The position numbers and the translations under genes are program-made. From Candidatus Gastranaerophilales bacterium (GTDB lineage: Bacteria; Cyanobacteriota; Vampirovibrionia; Gastranaerophilales; Gastranaerophilaceae), in the NCBI GenBank assembly GCA_944324395.1, contig CALUWC010000009.1, positions 1-64,000 on the forward strand: a DNA stretch of 64,000 bases, in the 5' to 3' direction. Positions 17,520 through 25,294 of the stretch are shown one piece after another. The notes beneath the pieces were generated by a model. That model was not told the DNA's origin and ran no database searches. It saw nothing but the letters and a program-made list of their open reading frames with translations. Each line of letters opens with the position of its first letter. Position 1 is the first letter of the stretch.

Positions 17520-17840
17520 ATGCACTACATTATTACGCATGAAAAAAATACAATCCCTGCAGGTTACAGAAATCTTACAGATGAAGAAATTGCTAAAGAT
17601 TTTATTGTAATAGATACAGATAAAAGCTATTTCATTTCCAAAAACGAATGGATGATGAATTTTATCAAACTTTTGGGACAGGATATGCCGGCTCTGGAAA
17701 AAGAAGGACCCGATTCCATTATGAGAAAAATACAAGAATTATCTGATGAATTTGATAAATATGATTTAGATAATAATAAACTAATTGATTATATGGAATA
17801 TAAAAACTTCCTGTCAGACAATATCTATATTTCAGATTAA
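17520..17840 (+). CDS. Small EF-hand calcium-binding protein
   Basis: 106 residues with two canonical 12-residue EF-hand loops: D32-x-D34-x-S36-x-F38-x-S40-x-x-E43 and D82-x-D84-x-N86-x-L88-x-D90-x-x-E93. The ligand positions 1, 3, 5, 9 and 12 are all filled, so real calcium binding is likely. The spacing of about 50 residues is longer than in calmodulin-type pairs. No signal peptide, so it appears cytoplasmic. AGGAGA 6 nt before the ATG overlaps the upstream stop codon, and a strong terminator follows. It is the last gene of the 15723-17840 unit. Confidence 0.85.
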   Translation: MHYIITHEKNTIPAGYRNLTDEEIAKDFIVIDTDKSYFISKNEWMMNFIKLLGQDMPALEKEGPDSIMRKIQELSDEFDKYDLDNNKLIDYMEYKNFLSDNIYISD

Positions 17841-17857
17841 AATAGATAATTTTAATA

Positions 17858-17894
17858 ACAAAAAGACCTCTTAAAATTTAAGAGGTCTTTTTGT
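17858..17894. terminator. Bidirectional terminator between the EF-hand gene and secF
   Basis: A perfect 18-bp palindrome (17858-17875 with 17877-17894) with core AAAAAGACCTCTTAA and A/T tracts on both sides. It can end transcripts arriving from both convergent genes. Confidence 0.9.
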
Positions 17895-17914
17895 TGGTTA
17901 TATTTTTTGCAAAC

Positions 17915-18892
17915 CTAAGCTGCAACAGCAGGTTCTTTTTTCTTATTTTTTCTTTCTTCCCAGAAATCAACAAGCATACAGCAGAAGAATATACTTGAAT
18001 ATACTCCGACTACAACACCAAGAATCATTGCAAGAACGAAATCTTTTGTTGTAACTCCGCCAAAGAAGTACAATGCAAGCAATGTCAATAATACTGTTAG
18101 TGATGTATTAATACTTCTTGCAAGAGTCTGACTTACAGAAACATCAATAATTTCTCCATAAGACATTTTCTTGCCGTAATATCTTAAGTTTTCTCTGACC
18201 CTATCAAAAGTTACAATAGTATCGTTGATTGAAAAACCAATAAGTGTTAATATCGCAGTCAGGAATAAGCCGTCAATCTGAACATCAAAGAATATACCAA
18301 GAATTGAAAAAGCCCCGACTACAAACAAAACATCATGCACCAACCCGAGAATTGCTGCAAGAGCATAATCAAATTTAAATCTTAACGAGATATAAATAAT
18401 CATACCAAGCATTGCAAGAGCAAGAGCCAAAATTGACATTTTGAAAAGCTCATTTCCTAAGGTAGGACCTACAGAACTAACCTGAATTAATTCTGCATCT
18501 TTATATTCGCTTTGAATTGCCTGAGTAATTTCATCTGTAGTATCTGAACCTTCATCAATAAATTTGGTCTTGATTGATATTATTGAATTGATATTTTTAT
18601 TTTCTTCTGTTGGTGTAACATCTAATATCTGAATATAAGGATTGTCAACGCCGATTTTGCTTAAATCCTCTCTGGTTTTTGCAACTGCATCATTTTTTAC
18701 ATCTTCTTTAACACCATATTGTAAAATTGTACCGCCTGTATAATCAATACCGACTTTAACAGGAGAATGTGTCGGATATGTAATCATAGAATAAATCATT
18801 GCAATGATACCAGGAGTCAAAAGACAAGCCGACAAGCATATCCAAAGTATTCTATATTTTACAACGTGTACCGTTCTTTTCATATTAAACAT
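17915..18892 (-). CDS. secF: Protein translocase subunit SecF
   Basis: A 325-residue inner-membrane protein of the Sec accessory complex that uses the proton gradient to help pull proteins across. One membrane helix near residues 12-33 is followed by the short periplasmic part with GIDYTGGT, then five helices with GFSINDTIVTFDRVRE and SINTSLTVLLTL. The C-terminus is basic. The ATG at 18892 has GAGGGT 8 nt upstream; a second ATG at 18883 is possible. It lies 22 nt after secD in the usual order. Confidence 0.95.
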   Translation of the reverse strand: MFNMKRTVHVVKYRILWICLSACLLTPGIIAMIYSMITYPTHSPVKVGIDYTGGTILQYGVKEDVKNDAVAKTREDLSKIGVDNPYIQILDVTPTEENKNINSIISIKTKFIDEGSDTTDEITQAIQSEYKDAELIQVSSVGPTLGNELFKMSILALALAMLGMIIYISLRFKFDYALAAILGLVHDVLFVVGAFSILGIFFDVQIDGLFLTAILTLIGFSINDTIVTFDRVRENLRYYGKKMSYGEIIDVSVSQTLARSINTSLTVLLTLLALYFFGGVTTKDFVLAMILGVVVGVYSSIFFCCMLVDFWEERKNKKKEPAVAA

Positions 18893-18914
18893 TTTATTTT
18901 ACCCTCATACTTTC

Positions 18915-20246
18915 TTAGTCTAAAATACCAAAACGTGCTTTTTCACGTTTAGTTTCCGTAACTTCATAATCGTGGCCAATTTCATCTTTAGAAAGACCAA
19001 ATAGCACCGGATATTTCAATTCTCCGGTTCCAAAGATTAAGTGCATAAAGTTTTTAGTAACAGTGATTGCCGTAAACATAGAAACAATTACACCTAATGC
19101 CAGAGTTAAAGCAAAACCTTTAACTACACTTGTTCCTAAGAAATACAAAATAACACAAGCTAAAACCGTTGTCATATTTGAATCGAAAATACTTGTAAAT
19201 GCTCTGTCAAATCCTGAATTGATAGCTGTGAATAAATTCCTGCCTGCTCTCAATTCTTCTTTTGTTCTTTCAAATATCAAAATATTAGCATCAACCGCCA
19301 TACCTACTGACAGGATGAAACCTGCAATACCGGCAAGTGTTAATGTAACCGGAATGATTTTGAACAATGCAAATAATATCAATGCATATATAACCAATGC
19401 AACATCCGCAATAAGTCCCGGTAATCTGTAATATAATAACATAAATATCATTACAAGCCCGATACCTAAAATACCTGCAAATTTTGATTTTTCAATACTA
19501 TCAGCACCCAGAGTCGGACCGACAGTATTTTCTTGAATAATTTCAGACGGCACAGGCAACGCACCGGCATTTAACAAATTAACCATTCTATCTGCTTCTT
19601 CATAAGCAAATCCGCTATTCCCGCCAGAGATTTCGGCTCTGCCGCCGTAAATAGCTTCTCTGATAACAGGAGCGGAAATTTCTTCTCCATCAAAAAATAT
19701 TGCCATTTGTTGACCGACTAATTTCTCTGTTAATTCAGCGAATTTAGTCGCACCTTTACCATTAAATTCCAGTGATACAGTCCATTGACCTGTTTGATCG
19801 GAGCCAATTGAAGCTGATTTCAAATCTTCACCTGTCAAACCAGTAGATTCCCAAATCAATTGTCCTTTATCATCTCTTTTGTGCTGTTTATTCGCATCAA
19901 ATACAGGCTGTTTAAATTCCAATTGTGCAGTTTTACCCAAGAAAGCTTCTGCTTCTTTCAAATCCGTAATTTGCGGAATTTCAACAAGCAATCTTTTGTC
20001 ACCCACTTGAGCAACTGTTGTTTCTGATACCCCGAGTTTGTTTACACGACTTTCGATTGCATACTGCAAACGGCTCATAACTTCAGGTGTAATCTTTGTG
20101 ACTGTGTCTGTAGTTCTGGCTTCAAGCATAATTCTTGAACCGCCCACAAGATCCAGTCCTAATTTGGTTGGTTTTTTGTAGATTGTAAAGATACAAGCTA
20201 TTGCTATCCCTACAATAATCCAAAACATAATGATTTTGTTTTTCAA
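18915..20246 (-). CDS. secD: Protein translocase subunit SecD
   Basis: A 443-residue partner of SecF. An N-terminal helix is followed by LGLDLVGGSRIMLEA, a periplasmic P1 region shorter than in E. coli (about 220 residues, with the LEFKQPVFD and VSLEFNGKGATKFAEL segments), then five more helices with TVGPTLGADSI and GMAVDANILIFERTKEELRAG. It starts with AGAGGGT just upstream of the ATG. dapA lies 70 nt upstream in the same direction. Confidence 0.95.
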   Translation of the reverse strand: MKNKIIMFWIIVGIAIACIFTIYKKPTKLGLDLVGGSRIMLEARTTDTVTKITPEVMSRLQYAIESRVNKLGVSETTVAQVGDKRLLVEIPQITDLKEAEAFLGKTAQLEFKQPVFDANKQHKRDDKGQLIWESTGLTGEDLKSASIGSDQTGQWTVSLEFNGKGATKFAELTEKLVGQQMAIFFDGEEISAPVIREAIYGGRAEISGGNSGFAYEEADRMVNLLNAGALPVPSEIIQENTVGPTLGADSIEKSKFAGILGIGLVMIFMLLYYRLPGLIADVALVIYALILFALFKIIPVTLTLAGIAGFILSVGMAVDANILIFERTKEELRAGRNLFTAINSGFDRAFTSIFDSNMTTVLACVILYFLGTSVVKGFALTLALGVIVSMFTAITVTKNFMHLIFGTGELKYPVLFGLSKDEIGHDYEVTETKREKARFGILD

Positions 20247-20316
20247 TTTTCTACCCTCTTATGTATAACTCTAAACTGTTTTATTTTTATAATAATTTAT
20301 TTTATGCGGAAAAGAA

Positions 20317-21225
20317 CTAGCCTTCTTCGCTTAATTCTGATTTAACCCTGTCGATTACCTTGAATAATTCAATTTTTTCTTCATCAGTCAAAGTAACCAG
20401 AGGTTTTCTGACATAGGATTCTATAATACCTTTATACTCCAAAGCCGCCTTAACAGGTATAGGATTCGGTGCCATAAATAGTTTTTTAAATACAGGATAT
20501 AACGTTTTGTGCATATTTCGTGCAGCAATATATTCTCCTGATTTAAAGTTTCTTATCATAGATTTAATTTCAGAACCGAAAAGGTGCGATGCAACAGAAA
20601 TTACCCCATGGGCACCCAGTGCAACCATCGGTAATGTAAGGCTGTCATCTCCCGAATAAATAACAAAATCGTCAGGACAAAGCATTTTCATCTCTGAAAC
20701 CATATCCATATCAGGGCAGCTCTGTTTTACCCCAATAATATTACTATATTTTTCAGCTAAATATGCTACGGTTTCAGGCAGCATATTAACCCCTGTTCTT
20801 GATGGTATGTTATAAAGGATTATAGGCAGCCTGGTAGATTCCGCAATTGTTGAAAAGTGTTCCACAATTCCTCTTTGGTTAGGCTTGTTATAATACGGAA
20901 CAACTGATAATATTGCATCCACTTCTTCTTTTTGTGCAAATTTTGTATATTCAACGGCAGATTGAGTTGAATTTGAACCTGCACCTAATATAATTTTTGC
21001 TTTATTGGCAACAGCTCTTTTAACTGTGCTGACTAATTCAATCTCTTCCTCGTTTGTCAAAGTAGGAGATTCACCAGAAGTCCCTGCAACAAGGATTGCC
21101 TCACTTCCGGAATTTATTAAGTGTTTTGCAAGAGTTTCAACTTTATCATAGTCAATATTCCCGGATTTATCCATAGGAGTGACCATTGCAGTAATAACTT
21201 CTCCGCAATCATATCTTAATGCCAT
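20317..21225 (-). CDS. dapA: 4-hydroxy-tetrahydrodipicolinate synthase
   Basis: It condenses pyruvate with aspartate semialdehyde, the first committed step to diaminopimelate and lysine. 302 residues, normal length. The (beta/alpha)8 signatures are present: GTSGESPTLT at about 48-57, VVPYYNKP, YNIPSRTGVNM with Tyr138, and the Schiff-base Lys167 in IIGVKQSCPD. AGAGGGT precedes the ATG. dapF, a later step of the same route, is at 36386. Confidence 0.96.
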   Translation of the reverse strand: MALRYDCGEVITAMVTPMDKSGNIDYDKVETLAKHLINSGSEAILVAGTSGESPTLTNEEEIELVSTVKRAVANKAKIILGAGSNSTQSAVEYTKFAQKEEVDAILSVVPYYNKPNQRGIVEHFSTIAESTRLPIILYNIPSRTGVNMLPETVAYLAEKYSNIIGVKQSCPDMDMVSEMKMLCPDDFVIYSGDDSLTLPMVALGAHGVISVASHLFGSEIKSMIRNFKSGEYIAARNMHKTLYPVFKKLFMAPNPIPVKAALEYKGIIESYVRKPLVTLTDEEKIELFKVIDRVKSELSEEG

Positions 21226-21365
21226 GTAAATACCCTCTGTTTCCCTAATCTATACTTCTTAATTATATTATAAAAGTAAATATATTGCTTAATTATTAAG
21301 AATAATGTCATTTTTATTAAATTATATAACTAATGAATACAGATTTTTTATTTTAAAATCTTTTG

Positions 21366-21374
21366 TGCTAAAAT
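21366..21374 (+). promoter_or_regulatory. Extended -10 immediately before lptC-like ATG
   Basis: TGC-TAAAAT at 21366-21374, with only 7 nt to the ATG at 21382 and no Shine-Dalgarno. A start of transcription at about the ATG would give a leaderless mRNA. The same TTGTGCTAAAAT string recurs before the gene at 53702. Confidence 0.55.
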
Positions 21375-21381
21375 TCTTAGT

Positions 21382-21963
21382 ATGAACTGGAAAGATTTAC
21401 CGAAAAAGAAACGTTTATACGTTATAGTATTTTTGACAATCGGCGGAATATTGGCATGGGCTTTTATCACTGCCGGAGTCATTACACACGACTTCAACAG
21501 GAAGCAGCTTGCCGCTCAGGGAGACGAACAGGAGGCTATAGTTAACGGTATAATTCTGACAGAAACAAAAAACGATCAAAAATACTGGGAAATATACGGT
21601 GAAACCGGCAAATGGGACAGCAGACAAGGTATTGCTCAACTGGACAAGGTTATAGGAAATTTTTACCAAGACAACGAAGTTTCAATGAGTTTTGAATCTT
21701 CAAAGGGAACTTATAATTCCCAAAAAGGTGATATAATTCTATATAAAGATACGTTTATTGTCTTAAAAGACGGAATAACCTTAAACGCAGACAAATTACA
21801 CTGGTATAATTCGCATTCGCCAATTGTTGCGGAAGGTCATATTAAAATTCAAAAAGGGAAAGAATTACTTTCAACCGCCGATAAAATCGTAATCAATCCT
21901 GATTATTCAAGCTTTCAAATAAGCGGAAATACTGTATCAAAAGTTTATGAGGATAAAAAATAG
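21382..21963 (+). CDS. LptC-like LPS export protein
   Basis: 193 residues. A single N-terminal membrane anchor at about 11-34 is followed by a periplasmic beta-jellyroll: repeated short strands such as KYWEIYGETGKWDS, GTYNSQKGDIILYKDTF and LNADKLHWYNSHSPIVAEGHI are typical of the LptC/YrbK fold. LptC links the LptBFG transporter to the periplasmic LptA bridge. An lptA-like gene follows at once, which supports the call. No lptB is visible in the window. Confidence 0.8.
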   Translation: MNWKDLPKKKRLYVIVFLTIGGILAWAFITAGVITHDFNRKQLAAQGDEQEAIVNGIILTETKNDQKYWEIYGETGKWDSRQGIAQLDKVIGNFYQDNEVSMSFESSKGTYNSQKGDIILYKDTFIVLKDGITLNADKLHWYNSHSPIVAEGHIKIQKGKELLSTADKIVINPDYSSFQISGNTVSKVYEDKK

Positions 21964-21964
21964 T

Positions 21965-22939
21965 ATGAAAAAGTTTTTAACTGTTATTACAGCACTTTTA
22001 ATGTTGTCCGGACTGGCTGTTAAAGCATCTGATTTGGTTATTGAATCTAAAAATCAGACATTTAACGAATCTGATAATAAAATCAAATTTAACGGAGACG
22101 TCAAAGTTACCGTAGATGATTTGAAGGTTGTGGGCGATAGTGCCGATGTTAATATGACAAATGACCAGAAACTTGATACTGCGACTTTTTACGACAAACC
22201 TTATGCTTTTGAAATAAAGAAAAATAAAAAAAGAGAAGTAAAAGCCAATATTTTGAAAGTATCTTTAATAACAAAAATTGTAAGAGCGGAAGGTGATACT
22301 CAATCAGTAGTTTTTGAAGGTAAAACTCCGGTTGTCGTAATTAACGCAAATGTACAGGAATATGACACAAAAACCGGAGTTATGACAGCAACCGGTGCAG
22401 TTACAATGCTTTATAAAGATATTGAAACTTTTTCTAACGGGGCTCAAATTACAACCGACAAAAACGGAGATCTGAAAAAACTTGTTCTTACAGGAAACGC
22501 CAAGGTTAAACAGGAAAACAATGAGTCTTATGCTGACAAATTTGTATATGAAACAGCAACAGGAAATCTCACAGCATACGGCAATACAACATCTAATGCC
22601 GTAATGGATGATGGTTCAAAACTTGTTTTAAAATCAAGTTATCAGGAATATAACCAGAAAAAATCAATCTTCAATGCCAGCGGAAATGTCAGAATCTGGT
22701 ATCAGGATTATTATGCAGCAGGCCCGAAGGTTACACTTTATCCGGGTGCAGGGACAGATAAACCAAATGAAGCATATTTTACCGGGCGTTCAAGTATAAC
22801 TCAAGGTGTCAGAACAATATATGCCGATAAAATTAAAATGACAATGAAACCTAAGAGCTTTGATGCTCAAGGAAATACCCGAACCGTTATTAAAAATATA
22901 GGTTCAGGCAATGATGATAATGTAACTCTTGGATTATAA
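21965..22939 (+). CDS. LptA/OstA-like periplasmic protein
   Basis: 324 residues from the ATG at 21965; the longer in-frame start at 21947 would overlap the previous gene and spoil the signal peptide. MKKFLTVITALLMLSGLAVKA is a clear Sec signal peptide with cleavage near residue 21. The mature part has two OstA-type repeats (KIKFNGDVKVTVDDLKVVGD; then GVMTATGAVTMLYKDIETFSNGA and later ASGNVRIWYQDYYAAGPKV), so it is about twice the size of E. coli LptA. It probably forms part of the periplasmic LPS bridge. The gap to the upstream stop is 1 nt. Confidence 0.83.
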   Translation: MKKFLTVITALLMLSGLAVKASDLVIESKNQTFNESDNKIKFNGDVKVTVDDLKVVGDSADVNMTNDQKLDTATFYDKPYAFEIKKNKKREVKANILKVSLITKIVRAEGDTQSVVFEGKTPVVVINANVQEYDTKTGVMTATGAVTMLYKDIETFSNGAQITTDKNGDLKKLVLTGNAKVKQENNESYADKFVYETATGNLTAYGNTTSNAVMDDGSKLVLKSSYQEYNQKKSIFNASGNVRIWYQDYYAAGPKVTLYPGAGTDKPNEAYFTGRSSITQGVRTIYADKIKMTMKPKSFDAQGNTRTVIKNIGSGNDDNVTLGL

Positions 22940-22941
22940 TT

Positions 22942-23715
22942 ATGAAAGATAAAATTGATAAAGCTTTAGAATGTTTTAAAAAACGTGATTGGAACGGTGC
23001 AATTGACCTGTTTACTTCAGTTTTGGAAATAGAAACGGATAATGCAGAAATCTATAACAACCTTGGATTATGTTATGCAAATACCGGAGATGATGAAAAA
23101 GCAGAAAAAAATTATTTAAAAAGCATCGAATTAAATCCAAAAATCCCGCAATGTTATATAAACCTTTCGGATTTATATTACAAACAAAAAAGATTGGGGG
23201 AGGGTATAAATATTCTTTCTTATGCTATAGACATGCTGCCTGAAGATATTATTTTCAGACATTATCTCGCCCGGTTTTATATGGAAGATGCAAAACTTGA
23301 CTTGGCTATTGACGAATTAAATTATATACTTGATAAACAGCCTGACAATTATGATGCATATTATGATCTGGCAAAAGTTTATTTTGAATTTGGCAACTAT
23401 GATTCCGCTATAGAAAATTTTGAAAATGTATTAGAATACAAACAGGATAATGAACTTATTTATTATTATCTTGCGGAAGCATATCAAGCCAATGATGAAA
23501 TAGATAAAGCAATTTCCAATTTTCTCAAATCAATTGCCGCTAATAATAAATTCCCTATACCGTATAAAAAAGTTGCTATTCTTTTTATGGCAAGAGGGGA
23601 TTATGAAGATGCAATCGAATATTTGGAAGATTATCTGAATTTTGATATACCGCAGGAAGAAAAAGATTCCGTTAATAAATTGATATCTAATATTAAAAAA
23701 AAAACTGAAAAATAA
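22942..23715 (+). CDS. TPR-repeat protein
   Basis: 257 residues made of about seven tetratricopeptide repeats with the canonical W/Y-G-Y-A-P pattern (for example AEIYNNLGLCYANTGDDEKAEKNYLKSIELNP and YDAYYDLAKVYFEFGNYDSAIENF). There is no signal peptide, so it is probably cytoplasmic. The ATG is 2 nt after the lptA-like stop. It probably acts as a protein-interaction scaffold; the partner is unknown. Confidence 0.85.
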   Translation: MKDKIDKALECFKKRDWNGAIDLFTSVLEIETDNAEIYNNLGLCYANTGDDEKAEKNYLKSIELNPKIPQCYINLSDLYYKQKRLGEGINILSYAIDMLPEDIIFRHYLARFYMEDAKLDLAIDELNYILDKQPDNYDAYYDLAKVYFEFGNYDSAIENFENVLEYKQDNELIYYYLAEAYQANDEIDKAISNFLKSIAANNKFPIPYKKVAILFMARGDYEDAIEYLEDYLNFDIPQEEKDSVNKLISNIKKKTEK

Positions 23716-23733
23716 GAGGTCTCAGAGATTAAT

Positions 23734-24822
23734 ATGAAAGATAAGTATTGGATAGCATTTTCTTCAATAGAACAGATAGACAGTACTTTTATTAAAAAGC
23801 TGTATGGATATTTTGGAGATATCGAAAAAGCTTTTCATGCATCATTAGATGACCTCAAAAAAATAGAAGGTTTGAGCATAAAAAAATCCGAAAACTTTCT
23901 GAAATACAGAGATAAAGTTGATATAGACAGAACATTTACGGAAGTTGAAACAAGAGGAATAAATTTTTTAACTCTTGAAGATGAAAACTATCCTAAAATG
24001 CTCAAAAATATAGATAATCCTCCTGCAGTTTTATATTACAAAGGCAAACTTTTCGAATGTAATTTAGACAAAACACTTGCTGTTGTAGGTTCGAGAAAAG
24101 CAAGTCTGCATGGGAGAGAAGATTTAAAAAAAATCATTTCAGGTCTTGCAAATACAGATATATGTATAGTTTCCGGACTGGCATCCGGAATTGATACCGT
24201 TGCACATACCTCAGCTATTGAAAATAATTTAAAAACAATAGGTGTTATTGCAAGCGGTCTGGATCACATTTATCCGGCAAGCAATAAAACCCTTTACCAT
24301 AATATTGAAAATGGATACGGAGCTGTTGTTACAGAATATTATCCGACATTTGAGCCGATAAAATTCAGATTTCCGCAAAGAAACAGAATTGTATCGGGAC
24401 TGTCATTCGGAACATTAGTTGCAGAAGCATCGTTAAAAAGCGGAGCCTTAATAACCGCAAATTTAACATTAGAACAGGGAAGAGAATTGATGTGTGTTCC
24501 GGGGCTTATTTCAAACCCTAATACCCAAGGGATTTATAAACTTCTCAAAAACGGAGCAGCACTCGTAACTGAAAGTGATGACATTTTGAATGCTTTAAAC
24601 TGGGAAATAAAAAAAGACACATACTCAGAACAACTTACACTTCCTATGTTGACAAATGAAGAAGAAATTATTTATAAAAATTTGGAAATAGAAGAAAAAG
24701 GAATTGATGAATTATTAGCATTGACAAAATTAAAACTTGACGATTTGCTAATGAACTTGACAACAATGGAGCTTAAAGGCATAATAAAACAATGCGGCGG
24801 GGATAGATACAAAAAGGTATAG
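23734..24822 (+). CDS. dprA: DNA-processing protein DprA (Smf)
   Basis: A 362-residue loader of RecA on incoming single-stranded DNA in natural transformation. An N-terminal helical/SAM-like region (1-80) is followed by the Rossmann domain with VVGSRKAS, VSGLASGIDTVAHTSA, GVIASGLDHIYPASN, PQRNRIVSGLS and EASLKSGALITA. A C-terminal winged helix-like region (about 305-360) is present. AGAGGT lies upstream. It is followed by a DUF805 gene and topA; the dprA-topA neighbourhood is common in bacteria. Confidence 0.93.
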   Translation: MKDKYWIAFSSIEQIDSTFIKKLYGYFGDIEKAFHASLDDLKKIEGLSIKKSENFLKYRDKVDIDRTFTEVETRGINFLTLEDENYPKMLKNIDNPPAVLYYKGKLFECNLDKTLAVVGSRKASLHGREDLKKIISGLANTDICIVSGLASGIDTVAHTSAIENNLKTIGVIASGLDHIYPASNKTLYHNIENGYGAVVTEYYPTFEPIKFRFPQRNRIVSGLSFGTLVAEASLKSGALITANLTLEQGRELMCVPGLISNPNTQGIYKLLKNGAALVTESDDILNALNWEIKKDTYSEQLTLPMLTNEEEIIYKNLEIEEKGIDELLALTKLKLDDLLMNLTTMELKGIIKQCGGDRYKKV

Positions 24823-24823
24823 T

Positions 24824-25294
24824 ATGAAATTTAATAAGGAAATTTTAAAGGAAATTTTTACTGTTAACCGGCCTATTGGTCGTTTAACATATTTTCTGCA
24901 AATACTTACTATATTTCTTATCCAGTCAGTTATTATTGCTACTTATATGCTATTTTTTGCACAAAACCAACATCCTGTAAAAGAATTGCAATTTATATTT
25001 TACATTCTGGCCTTGCCTGCATGCTTTATAATATGCTGGATAAATTGCATACTTACAATCAAAAGATTATGGGACATAACAGGGAAAAAGATTTTATCTG
25101 TATTTATACTAATTATTTTTATCGCCCTTATGTTTTTAATTAAAGAAATTAAAATACTTTACCTTGTTATATTTATATTACCCGGTAAATTATCAAAAAA
25201 AGATAAAAAAACAATTGAAAATTCAAAACCATTAGAAGAAAATAGAGAAGAAAGTAATTTCGAAAAGGTTGAAGATGGCAGAAACGAAGAGTAA
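24824..25294 (+). CDS. DUF805-type inner membrane protein
   Basis: 156 residues with four predicted membrane helices in the region 20-125. The DUF805 hallmarks are seen: an N-terminal NRPIGRLTYF and TIKRLWDITGKK after the second helix. The C-terminus is a charged tail. Function of the family is unknown. The ATG is 1 nt after the dprA stop, and its end overlaps the start of topA by 20 nt, so it is embedded in the operon. Confidence 0.75.
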   Translation: MKFNKEILKEIFTVNRPIGRLTYFLQILTIFLIQSVIIATYMLFFAQNQHPVKELQFIFYILALPACFIICWINCILTIKRLWDITGKKILSVFILIIFIALMFLIKEIKILYLVIFILPGKLSKKDKKTIENSKPLEENREESNFEKVEDGRNEE

